A stretch of 64,000 nucleotides of DNA, from the NCBI GenBank assembly GCA_000802045.1, contig JUEF01000014.1:52943-116942 (forward strand). The letters are read 5' to 3'. Source of the DNA: Peptococcaceae bacterium BICA1-8 (GTDB lineage Bacteria > Bacillota > Peptococcia > Peptococcales > BICA1-8). The notes beneath the pieces are model-generated. The model saw only the letters and a list, made by a program, of their open reading frames with translations, was not told the origin of the DNA and did not search any database. The translations under genes and the position numbers were made by a program. Shown here one piece after another: positions 9,662 to 18,827 of this stretch (position 1 is its first letter; every line of letters begins with the position of its first letter).

Positions 9662-10720
9662 TTGACTACAAAGGTTTTAATGAAAGGCAGCGAAGCAATT
9701 GCAGAGGCTGCAATTTTGAGTGGATGCCGCTATTTTTTTGGCTATCCGATTACACCCCAGAATGAAATTCCTGAATATTTAGCAAAACACTTACCTAAAG
9801 TAGGAGGAACGTTTTTACAAGCGGAAAGTGAAATTTCTGCAATATATATGGTGTTAGGGGGAGCGGCTGCCGGTGCTAGAGTAATGACTTCATCATCAAG
9901 CCCCGGGATTAGTCTTAAACAAGAAGGAATTTCCTATATGGCTGGTGCGGAAACACCGTGTGTTATAGTCAATATTATGCGTGGAGGCCCTGGTTTGGGT
10001 GCCATCCAAGGTGCTCAACCCGATTACTGGCAGGCAACTAGGGGTGGGGGGCATGGTGATTATCGCTTACTCGTACTAGCTCCTGCTACTGTTCAAGAGG
10101 CTGTTGATTTAACTTATCAGGCTTTTGATCTTGCTGATAAATACCGTAATCCCGTAATGATATTAGGTGACGGTATCTTAGCTCAAATTATGGAACCTGT
10201 AGAGCTCCCAGAAGCGAATAATCAATTGCCCGATAAAGCCTGGGCGGTAGGTAAAAATGAAAATAGACCAAGGAATATAGTAAGTTCTTCATATCCAAAA
10301 GTGGATGAGCTGGAAAAAGTAAGCATCCGCCTACATGAGAGGTATGCTCAAATTAAGAAAAATGAAGTTCGTTGGGATTCATATCTTACAGATGATGCTG
10401 AATATGTTATTGCCTCCTATGGCTCTGCTGCTAGAATTGCTAAAGCGGCTATCAAAATGGCTCGAGCTGAAGGTATCAAGGTTGGACTCATACGACCTAT
10501 TAGTGTTTGGCCATTTCCAACTGAACCATTTCAAAATATTGTTCCACAAACGAAATTTTTCCTTTCATTTGAAATGTGTACTGGTCAAATGATTGATGAT
10601 GTAAGATTGGCTATCGGTAATGAAAGGCCCGTTTATCACTATGGCCGGCTAGGTGGGGTTATCCCATTACCTGAGGAATTATTAGCCAAAATTAAAGAGC
10701 TTGTAAAGGAGGCGAAATAG
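9662..10720 (+). CDS. korA: 2-oxoacid:acceptor oxidoreductase subunit alpha (KorA/VorB-like)
   Basis: GYPITPQNEIPEYLAKHLP, ITSSSSPGISLKQEG-type motif, IMRGGPGLGAIQGAQPDYWQATRGGGHGDY. Confidence 0.9.
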   Translation: MTTKVLMKGSEAIAEAAILSGCRYFFGYPITPQNEIPEYLAKHLPKVGGTFLQAESEISAIYMVLGGAAAGARVMTSSSSPGISLKQEGISYMAGAETPCVIVNIMRGGPGLGAIQGAQPDYWQATRGGGHGDYRLLVLAPATVQEAVDLTYQAFDLADKYRNPVMILGDGILAQIMEPVELPEANNQLPDKAWAVGKNENRPRNIVSSSYPKVDELEKVSIRLHERYAQIKKNEVRWDSYLTDDAEYVIASYGSAARIAKAAIKMARAEGIKVGLIRPISVWPFPTEPFQNIVPQTKFFLSFEMCTGQMIDDVRLAIGNERPVYHYGRLGGVIPLPEELLAKIKELVKEAK

Positions 10721-11467
10721 GTGGATAAAGTATCTTCTTTTCCAAAAACTCTTGTGGATGTACCCATGCATTATTGTCCTGGGTGTACCCATGGTATTAT
10801 TCACCGCTTGGTAGCTGAAGTTATTGAAGAAATGGAAATTGCCTTTAAAACAGTGGGCATAGCCTCGGTGGGTTGCTCTTGTTTTTGTTATGATTATTTT
10901 AATTTTGATGTGGTTGCCAGTGCCCATGGCAGGGCTCCGGCCACAGCCACTGGGGTTAAAAGGGTTCATCCTGAGTGCTTAGTATTCACCTATCAAGGGG
11001 ATGGAGATTTAGCAGCCATTGGTACTGCGGAAATAATCCATGCTGCTGTACGGGGTGAAAAAATTAGTGTAATTTTCGTCAATAATGGAATTTATGGTAT
11101 GACCGGTGGTCAAATGGCACCTACTACCTTGCCGGAGATGAAGGCAACAACCTCACCTTATGGTCGAAGTACAGCATTAACTGGCTATCCCATTAAAATG
11201 ACAGAAATGCTGGCTTTACAGGATGGCTGTGTATATGCAGAAAGAACCAAAATAAGTAGTGTTGCAACGATTAATAAGACTAAAAAGGCAATAAGAAAGT
11301 CCTTTGAATTACAAATAGCTGGCAAAGGCTTTAGTGTAGTGGAAATATTATCAACTTGTCCTACCAACTGGGGAATGGAACCCTTGGAATCCATTAAGTG
11401 GATGGAAGAAAATTTAGAGACTTATTATCCCGTTGGGCTAATTAAGGACGAAAAGGAGGTTAAATAG
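10721..11467 (+). CDS. korB: 2-oxoacid:acceptor oxidoreductase subunit beta (KorB-like, TPP-binding)
   Basis: HYCPGCTHGIIHRL, GVKRVHPECLVFTYQGDGDLAAIGTAEIIHAA, NNGIYGMTGGQMAPTT. Confidence 0.92.
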   Translation: MDKVSSFPKTLVDVPMHYCPGCTHGIIHRLVAEVIEEMEIAFKTVGIASVGCSCFCYDYFNFDVVASAHGRAPATATGVKRVHPECLVFTYQGDGDLAAIGTAEIIHAAVRGEKISVIFVNNGIYGMTGGQMAPTTLPEMKATTSPYGRSTALTGYPIKMTEMLALQDGCVYAERTKISSVATINKTKKAIRKSFELQIAGKGFSVVEILSTCPTNWGMEPLESIKWMEENLETYYPVGLIKDEKEVK

Positions 11468-11468
11468 C

Positions 11469-12002
11469 ATGCATGAGCTTCTTTTAGCAGGATTTGGCGG
11501 GCAAGGGGTTATGCTGATGGGTAAGATTCTTGCTTATGCCGGTATGAAAGAAGAGAAACAAGTTATGTTTATACCCTCCTATGGTTCAGAAATGCGTGGG
11601 GGCACTGCCAATTGTTCAGTAATTCTTTCAGAGGAAGAAATTGATGCTCCTGTGGTCAGCAAACCTACGGTGTTAGTAGCTATGAATACACCTTCCTTTG
11701 ATAAATTCGAATCCTCTGTTAAAGAAAATGGAATAATTATCCTCAATTCCTCTTTAATTACAAAGGAAACAACAAGAGAAAATGTTAAAATTGTTAAAGT
11801 CCCAGCTTCAGATATTGCAAAAGGGTTAGGAAATGAACGCATTATTAATATGGTTCTTTTAGGAACTCTAATTGCTGTAACTAATTGTGTTAAAGTGGGC
11901 TCAATAATGGCAAGCTTAAAAGAAATATTGCCTCCTCATCGCCACAATTTGTTGCCTCTTAATCAAAAGGCTATTGAAGACGCAATGAGTCTGGTTAAAT
12001 AG
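11469..12002 (+). CDS. korC: 2-oxoacid:acceptor oxidoreductase subunit gamma (KorC-like)
   Basis: LLLAGFGGQGVMLMGKILAYAG, PSYGSEMRGGTANCSVILS. Confidence 0.92.
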   Translation: MHELLLAGFGGQGVMLMGKILAYAGMKEEKQVMFIPSYGSEMRGGTANCSVILSEEEIDAPVVSKPTVLVAMNTPSFDKFESSVKENGIIILNSSLITKETTRENVKIVKVPASDIAKGLGNERIINMVLLGTLIAVTNCVKVGSIMASLKEILPPHRHNLLPLNQKAIEDAMSLVK

Positions 12003-12035
12003 GCTCAGTTTACAAAAGTAGTGCTATAGTAAGAA

Positions 12036-12086
12036 AGACCCCCGGTGGATCAGGAAAAGCTCAAATTCCAGGGGTCTTTTTTGGTA
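12036..12086 (+). terminator. Terminator after korDABC
   Basis: aaagaccccc ... ccaggggtctttttt. Confidence 0.65.
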
Positions 12087-12251
12087 TAAAAAAGGCTATA
12101 TGTCTTGTCATATCCCTAAAAACAGAAAGCATTAATTAGGGTAATCAGCAGATTTTTGATTCATTTAACGGAAAAAACTAATATAAGAGAGAATCTGATA
12201 AGATAATAGATAAAGGTAGACAGAAATATCCGGAAAGAGAAGTGATGGAAA

Positions 12252-13928
12252 TTGTTAATTGGAATTGACATAGGGGGTACCTCAACTGACGGCGTTTTAT
12301 TGCAGGAGGGGAAAATTTTGAGCTCGGCTAAGTGTCTCACAGATGAAACTGACCTGCAAAGATCTATATTTACTATTATCGATGAACTAACCCAGGGAGT
12401 GGAAAAAAGCAATATTACAAGGGTAGCCTTAAGCACTACTCTCGTTACCAATATATTGGCTACAGGTAAAGGTGATAAAACAGCGTTGGTCTTAATCCCC
12501 GGACCGGGACTAAATTTAAAGAATATGCAACTATTCCCCCACACTTTTATCATCGATGGTGCTTCTGATTTTAGGGGTAGGATTATAGAACCCCTGAATG
12601 AGGAACAAGTAAAAAAAGCCGGCAAACTTATTTCTGATGCTGGCATAACAAAGGCTGCAGTTGTAGGGAAGTTTTCGCCTAGAAATAGTGAGCACGAGCG
12701 TAGAGCCAAGGAAATATTATTAAAGGAATATCCAAAGCTAGAAATCACCGTAGGCTTTGAGATTTCAGGACAACTCAATTTTCTGCGGCGAATGGCTACC
12801 GCCTATTATACTGCCATGACTCAAGAGAAATGGGCTAAATTTGCCGTTAGTATAGAAAAAGCACTTCGAGATAGGGGTATAAATTCCCCTGTCAGTATTT
12901 TAAAAGCTGATGGGGGTACAATGCCATTATCCATATCCTTAGAGCATCCCTGTGAAACGGTTTTCTCGGGTCCGGCTGCTAGTGTGATGGGAGCCTTTGC
13001 TTTGACCATGGATGAAGAAACCTCCGTAGTTGTAGATATTGGCGGAACCACCACTGATCTAGCTCTTATCTTGCAAGGAAAGCCTCTTTATGCATCTAAA
13101 GGTGCAATTATCGAAGGGCATTATACTAGTATCCGCTCCTTTAATATGCTTTCCATTGCTTTAGGAGGGGATAGTGCTGTGAGACTAGCTGGAGCCCAGG
13201 TAACCATAGGACCTGACCGCGTTGGTTTGGCGGCCTGCTTTGGTGGCCCCATAGCTACTCCTACTGATGCCATTAATTTTCTGGAGGACGGGGAATTAGG
13301 AGAGCTACATCTTTCACAGGAGGCCCTAGAAAAAATAGCTGCACCCTTAGGAATATCTGTTAAAGAACTGGCAGAATTAATCGTTAATCAATTCGTGGAT
13401 AGTGTGGAAGAAAATATTAAGAAGATGTTTAAGGCTTGGGAAGAGGAGCCCGCATATAAGGTTTATGAAGTAGTAAACAAACGTTCAGTCCAACTGGATA
13501 AAGTGGTGGGTATTGGTGGTGCTGCTAAAGCTTTTGTTCCCCTTATTTCCAAACGTCTTGGGTGCCGTTCCTTGGTCCATTCTTATGCTCAGGTAGCTAA
13601 TGCTTTGGGAGCTGCAGTTGCCAGACCAACCCTTTCTTTAATCTTACATGCTGATACTCAAGAAAAATATTATAATCTTAATTTTGGGGGGATCTCTGGA
13701 AAAATTCCAAGCAATTTTAATCTAGATAGTGCCAAGGAAATGGCGAAAAAACATCTAGAGGAAATAATGGCAAAACGGGGCCTGGTGCAATTCGCTAATC
13801 AATCTGAATTTTTTCTAGAGGAACAATTCAATACAATTAGTGGTTATTCAACTACAGGAAAGTTATTTGATATAGGTATCCAGATTGCTCCAGGTGTAAT
13901 TAACGAATTTAGGGAGGTTCGAAGCTGA
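12252..13928 (+). CDS. Hydantoinase/oxoprolinase family protein (HyuA-like)
   Basis: MLIGIDIGGTSTDGVLL, ALSTTLVTNILATGKGDKTALVL, GPAASVMGAFALT, VVVDIGGTTTDLALI; TTG start. Confidence 0.85.
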   Translation: MLIGIDIGGTSTDGVLLQEGKILSSAKCLTDETDLQRSIFTIIDELTQGVEKSNITRVALSTTLVTNILATGKGDKTALVLIPGPGLNLKNMQLFPHTFIIDGASDFRGRIIEPLNEEQVKKAGKLISDAGITKAAVVGKFSPRNSEHERRAKEILLKEYPKLEITVGFEISGQLNFLRRMATAYYTAMTQEKWAKFAVSIEKALRDRGINSPVSILKADGGTMPLSISLEHPCETVFSGPAASVMGAFALTMDEETSVVVDIGGTTTDLALILQGKPLYASKGAIIEGHYTSIRSFNMLSIALGGDSAVRLAGAQVTIGPDRVGLAACFGGPIATPTDAINFLEDGELGELHLSQEALEKIAAPLGISVKELAELIVNQFVDSVEENIKKMFKAWEEEPAYKVYEVVNKRSVQLDKVVGIGGAAKAFVPLISKRLGCRSLVHSYAQVANALGAAVARPTLSLILHADTQEKYYNLNFGGISGKIPSNFNLDSAKEMAKKHLEEIMAKRGLVQFANQSEFFLEEQFNTISGYSTTGKLFDIGIQIAPGVINEFREVRS

Positions 13929-15298
13929 TGAAGAAAAGGCTTTGTAAGGAGCGGACCGGTCTTGTATTTTTCCCGGCTTTTGATTGGGCTATTTCCCCTA
14001 CCCATCCAGAAAGAGAGGAACGGCTCCTTTACACTAGGGATCAGCTTTTTGAAGAAGGAATAATGGACCTTCCTCAAATCCTTCAGCTAGAACCACGCTT
14101 AGCTGAGATAAAAGATATTGCTCGGGTACATTTTTGCGTTCCTGACATAGAATTCCAGGCGACAAAAGCACATCTAATCGCAGCAGGAAGTGCAATAGCT
14201 ATAGCTGATTCTTTAATGAAAGGGGAAATTAAAAACGGTTTTGCCCTAGTGCGGCCTCCGGGACATCATGCTATGCGAGTTGTCCATGGCAATAGGGGCT
14301 TCTGCAATATCAACAATGAAGCCGTCATGGTGGAACACCTGCGTAAGGTATATGGTATAAAGCGACTTGCCATTATTGATACAGATGTACATCATGGTGA
14401 TGGCACTCAGGATATCTACTGGCATGACCCCGATGTTCTTTTTATTTCTTTTCACCAGGATGGCCGCACTCTTTTCCCGGGAAGCGGCTTTATGGATGAG
14501 CTTGGAGGACCGTTGGCTTTTGGTACTACCCTTAACATCCCCTTGCCACCGGGAACTACTGATGAAGGCATTCTTTTTGTCCTTGATAAATTAGTGCTAC
14601 CAGTGCTTGATATATTTCAACCGGAGCTTGTCATAAACTCAGCAGGTCAGGATAACCACTACAAAGATCCCTTAGCTAATATGAATTTTTCTACACAGGG
14701 ATATGCGACCTTAAATAAAAAACTTGCGCCCGATATTGCTGTTTTAGAAGGGGGATATTCCATAGAAACAGCCCTTCCTTACATAAACATGGGTATTATT
14801 ATGGCTATGGCTGGTATTGATTATTCAAATTTGTATGAACCGGACTATTATAAATATAGTTTTAAGGAAGATTCCAAACGCCTAAAAATATTAGAGACAA
14901 TGGTTGAACAACTCTTTGAAGTATTTAATAAAAGAGAAGTTATTCAAGCTAATAATAGGGAAAAAGCAGGAGCTTTTTATGAAAGACAACGCCATATATT
15001 CTACGATACAGATGGTATCAACGAAAAACAGCTGGAAACTGTTAAAGTATGTCCTAGTTGTCCAGGCTATATCACCATAGATTCCCAAGCCTCCCATGGA
15101 AGGAGTAAGAACTCAAAAATTTACTGCATTGTGATACCTATCCAGGCTTGTTCAGATTGCCAGGAGAAGGCGAGAGAGAAGTATGAAAAAAAGCTCATGG
15201 ACAATAGTGGAGATTTCCAATATATTTACCTCCAGGATCGAGTAGCCGATAATTACCGGCAGTATGATTGCCGAAAGCAAAAGGAGATTGTATTATAG
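13928..15298 (+). CDS. Histone deacetylase / acetylpolyamine amidohydrolase family protein with Cys-rich C-terminal extension
   Basis: RPPGHHAM, GFCNINNEAV, IIDTDVHHGDGTQDIYW, INSAGQDNH, EGGYS; C-terminal CPSCPGY ... CSDCQEKAREKYEKK. Confidence 0.85.
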   Translation: MKKRLCKERTGLVFFPAFDWAISPTHPEREERLLYTRDQLFEEGIMDLPQILQLEPRLAEIKDIARVHFCVPDIEFQATKAHLIAAGSAIAIADSLMKGEIKNGFALVRPPGHHAMRVVHGNRGFCNINNEAVMVEHLRKVYGIKRLAIIDTDVHHGDGTQDIYWHDPDVLFISFHQDGRTLFPGSGFMDELGGPLAFGTTLNIPLPPGTTDEGILFVLDKLVLPVLDIFQPELVINSAGQDNHYKDPLANMNFSTQGYATLNKKLAPDIAVLEGGYSIETALPYINMGIIMAMAGIDYSNLYEPDYYKYSFKEDSKRLKILETMVEQLFEVFNKREVIQANNREKAGAFYERQRHIFYDTDGINEKQLETVKVCPSCPGYITIDSQASHGRSKNSKIYCIVIPIQACSDCQEKAREKYEKKLMDNSGDFQYIYLQDRVADNYRQYDCRKQKEIVL

Positions 15299-15452
15299 GA
15301 AAAGATTTAACTAAAGGCTTAGTTATCTCGATAATTAAATATTTACATATAATAGAAAATTGTGGTAACATTGAATAACTATTTTTAATATTTAGATAAG
15401 ATTTAGATAAGTATTATACATAATTAAATGACTAAATGAGAGGAGTTTTAGT

Positions 15453-16865
15453 GTGATTTATCATCATTTGTATAGCAAATTCTCTAAGCAAGAAGTGGTA
15501 AAGGTAGGGGTAATAGGAGCAGGTCAATATAGTACGGCGGTTATTACCCAATCTATGGTTAACCCATTGGTAACAATACCTGTTGTTGCTGACCAAAATA
15601 TTGATGCTGCAAGGTTAGCATATAGTCGTGCAGGTATACAGGATGATTTTATAGTGGAATGTGATAACCACGCAGAGGCAGCAAAAGCTTTGGAAGAAGG
15701 AAAATATGTCATAACTACAGATCCGATGATTTTGATGAACCTGCCTATCGACATGATTGCGGAAGCAACCGGTACTCCAGAAGCGGGAGCATTATATGGC
15801 TATGAAGCAATTAAAAATGGTAAGCATGTTGCTATGATCAACAAGGAAACCGATTCCGCCGTTGGGCCAATATTAAGATACTTAGCCGCAGAAGCAGGGT
15901 TGGTATATACTCCGGTTGATGGGGACCAGCATGGTCTATTGATGGGGCTTATATCCTGGGCAAGAGGGTTAGGTTTAGAGATAATTTCTGCCGGCAAGGC
16001 TCGAGATGCTGAATATATTTATGATAGAAATAATATGTTAGTGACCTGTGCGGCTGATGGAAAAACAGTAATGGAAACAAAAACTGTTAGTCTAACTACA
16101 GAAAATGAGAAATATATTAGTCCACTTCGGGATAAAGATATTAATCATTATCTCGGTGAACGAAATAAAATAATGTCTATTCTTCCTCCGGCAGGAGATT
16201 TTGACTTGTGTGAATTAACTATTGCCGCTAATGCCACAGGTTTAATGCCAGATATACCTAGTACATATCAACCGATAGTCCGTACAAGTGAGATACCAAA
16301 GGTTTTGTGCTCAGTAGAAGAAGGTGGGATACTTGTAAATAGAGGAGTTATTGATGTAGTTACCTGTTTAAGAGATGAGCATGAAGCGGGATTAGGCGGC
16401 GGAGTTTTTATTGTTGTGGCTTGTGAGAATGAATATTCGAGAATGATTTTAACCACTAAAGGACTTCTGTCAAATGAACAAGGTACAGCAGCGCTTATCT
16501 ATAGACCCTATCACCTATGTGGTGTCGAAACTCCAACTTCATTATTGTGTGCAGGACTATTAGGAATATCAACCAGTAATGATGAATATTTACCAAAATT
16601 TGATTTAGTAAAAGTCGTTCAGCGGGATATGAAAAAAGGGGAAATATTAGGTGGTGATTATACACCTGACCTTAAAGCTGTAATCCTCCCCGCTAAGCCT
16701 ATGGATGATAAGAATTCACCAATACCTGCCCATTTGTTAAACGGAAATAAATTGACAAGGGATATTTCAGCGGGGACTTTGATTACTTATGAAATGGTAG
16801 AGCAACCGGAATATTCAGTTTTGTGGCAATTAAGAAAGCAACAGGATGAGCTATTTCTGAAATAG
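15453..16865 (+). CDS. NAD(P)-binding oxidoreductase with C-terminal SAF-like domain (homoserine-dehydrogenase-like)
   Basis: KVGVIGAGQYSTAVITQ Rossmann motif; C-terminal VVQRDMKKGEILGGDYTPD ... DISAGTLITYEMVE resembles SAF domains. Confidence 0.7.
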   Translation: MIYHHLYSKFSKQEVVKVGVIGAGQYSTAVITQSMVNPLVTIPVVADQNIDAARLAYSRAGIQDDFIVECDNHAEAAKALEEGKYVITTDPMILMNLPIDMIAEATGTPEAGALYGYEAIKNGKHVAMINKETDSAVGPILRYLAAEAGLVYTPVDGDQHGLLMGLISWARGLGLEIISAGKARDAEYIYDRNNMLVTCAADGKTVMETKTVSLTTENEKYISPLRDKDINHYLGERNKIMSILPPAGDFDLCELTIAANATGLMPDIPSTYQPIVRTSEIPKVLCSVEEGGILVNRGVIDVVTCLRDEHEAGLGGGVFIVVACENEYSRMILTTKGLLSNEQGTAALIYRPYHLCGVETPTSLLCAGLLGISTSNDEYLPKFDLVKVVQRDMKKGEILGGDYTPDLKAVILPAKPMDDKNSPIPAHLLNGNKLTRDISAGTLITYEMVEQPEYSVLWQLRKQQDELFLK

Positions 16866-16903
16866 ATATCCTTATTTTAGCTAAAAAAGTAGGTGGGGAT
16901 CAT

Positions 16904-18595
16904 ATGGATAGTATTAAGCAAAAAGCCTTAGAGGCTCGAAGTATTTGGCCCCAATCAGATGTACTAAGGTTGGGTATGAACTGGACAGAGGATGATTTAG
17001 AGAAACTGCAAATTTTAGTTGATGATGCTTGGGGGGAAAGCCATCCCTGTAGCGTACATCTTGATAAACTTAGTAAAGAAGTAGCTATTGGAGTCTGGGA
17101 AAGTGGGGCTAGACCTGCCCATTTTCATGTAACTGATATTTGTGATGGTTGGGCACAGGGTCATAATGGCATGAATTATATTCTTGCTTCCCGGGAAACT
17201 ATGGCAGATATGGTAGAATTGCATGGTTCGGTTTTGCCTTGGGACGGAATCGTAGTAGTATCAGCTTCTGATAAATCTGTTCCAGCTCATCTCATGGCAA
17301 TTGCTAGGCTAAATATTCCGGCGGTTCATGTACCAGGTGGGTCAATGCGTCCTGGACCAAAGCTTACCAATACAATTATTGGCGATATATCTACCAGGAA
17401 AAAAGCAGGCAGTATTTCTGAAGCAGAGGTCCGTAGACGACAATTAGCTGCAGCAACCTCATGTGGAGCTTGTCAGTTTATGGGTACAGCTAGTACTATG
17501 CAGTGTATGGCTGAAGCACTAGGTTTAGCTTTGCCGGGAAGTGCTGTAGCACCAGCTACGATGAGTTTTATAACAAGAAGGGCTAGAGATGCTGGAAAAG
17601 CGGTTATTAATTTAGTGAAAAAAGGTATAAAAACCTCAGATATTCTTACTATAGAAGCATTTCAAAATGCCATTATTGTTCATGCTGCTATAGGAGGTTC
17701 TACAAATGGTTTATTACATTTACCACGGATAGCAGAAGAACTGGATTTAGATTTATCCCTAGATACTTTTGATAAATATAATAGAGAAATTCCCCATTTA
17801 GCCTGGGTGCAGCCAAGTGGTAAATATCCAAGTGAATTATTCTGGTATGCAGGGGGTATACCCCTAGTACAGCTATATCTTAAAGATAAACTCAACTTAG
17901 ATGTGCTGACTGTTACCGGGAGAACCTTGGGGGAGAATTTAGAGCAGCTAGAAAAAGAGGGCTATTTTGAATTATTCACCGAGTATTTAGATAACTATGG
18001 AGTAAATAGGGATGAAATAATTAATCCACCGGAAAAGGCCGAGATTAAAGGAAGTATAGCTGTACTTTATGGAAACCTAGCTCCATTAGGTGCAGTTGTG
18101 AAGTATTCCGCGGTTGTGCCGGAAATGTTGAGACATAAGGGCCCTGCCCGAGTATTCGAAAGCGAAGAAGAGTGTTGTAACGCTATTACCCAAGGAATCA
18201 TTATTCCAGGTGATGTTTTAGTTATTCGTTACGAAGGACCGAGAGGTAGTGGGATGCCGGAAAATTTGATGGCAGCCGAAGCTATTATGGAAAGCCCGGA
18301 ATTAGCAAACAGTGTGGTGCTAATTACAGATGGGCGCTATTCAGGTGGAACCCGTGGACCATGTATTGGCCATGTAATGCCTGAAGCAATGGACGGTGGA
18401 CCAATAGCGGTTATTAAGGATGGGGATTTAGTTGAAGTAGATATCCCAAATAGAAAGTTGGATATTATTGGTTTCGCGGGGGAAATAAAAAGCGCAGAAG
18501 AGATAAATGAAGAAATTGCAGTTCGGCTGCAGGCTTGGCAGGAGCCTCTGTCTCGCTTTAGAAAAGGGTTAATGACTAAATTTACAAGAAAATAG
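16904..18595 (+). CDS. IlvD/Edd family dehydratase (dihydroxy-acid or sugar-acid dehydratase)
   Basis: ATSCGACQFMGTASTMQCMAEALGLALPGSA, AIGGSTNGLLHLPRIA, YEGPRGSGMPENL, TDGRYSGGTRGPCIGHVMPEA. Confidence 0.9.
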   Translation: MDSIKQKALEARSIWPQSDVLRLGMNWTEDDLEKLQILVDDAWGESHPCSVHLDKLSKEVAIGVWESGARPAHFHVTDICDGWAQGHNGMNYILASRETMADMVELHGSVLPWDGIVVVSASDKSVPAHLMAIARLNIPAVHVPGGSMRPGPKLTNTIIGDISTRKKAGSISEAEVRRRQLAAATSCGACQFMGTASTMQCMAEALGLALPGSAVAPATMSFITRRARDAGKAVINLVKKGIKTSDILTIEAFQNAIIVHAAIGGSTNGLLHLPRIAEELDLDLSLDTFDKYNREIPHLAWVQPSGKYPSELFWYAGGIPLVQLYLKDKLNLDVLTVTGRTLGENLEQLEKEGYFELFTEYLDNYGVNRDEIINPPEKAEIKGSIAVLYGNLAPLGAVVKYSAVVPEMLRHKGPARVFESEEECCNAITQGIIIPGDVLVIRYEGPRGSGMPENLMAAEAIMESPELANSVVLITDGRYSGGTRGPCIGHVMPEAMDGGPIAVIKDGDLVEVDIPNRKLDIIGFAGEIKSAEEINEEIAVRLQAWQEPLSRFRKGLMTKFTRK

Positions 18596-18629
18596 TAGTA
18601 TTTTTGAATTCCCTAACAATAAAATATTC

Positions 18630-18668
18630 AAAGCGGTGAATAATATTATAATTATTCATCGCTTTTTT
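18630..18668 (+). terminator. Rho-independent terminator after the IlvD/Edd gene
   Basis: aaagcggtgaataat attata attattcatcgctttttta. Confidence 0.75.
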
Positions 18669-18827
18669 ATTGCGTGGCGCATGGGATTAACTTTGTGGCG
18701 GAAGTCCACTATGGGGTTTGGTGCGGGAGAAAAGTAGTAGGAGGGTAAAAGAAGGAATTACAGCTATTTATAAGAAATTATAAAGATGAAGCTTTTTTGA
18801 TATTCCTTGTTGATTTGGAGGAAAAAA

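Noticed and set aside
12161-12778. 205-aa minus-strand ORF
   Set aside because: Antisense to the well-supported hydantoinase-like gene; low-complexity Ser/Leu-rich translation with no recognisable motifs.
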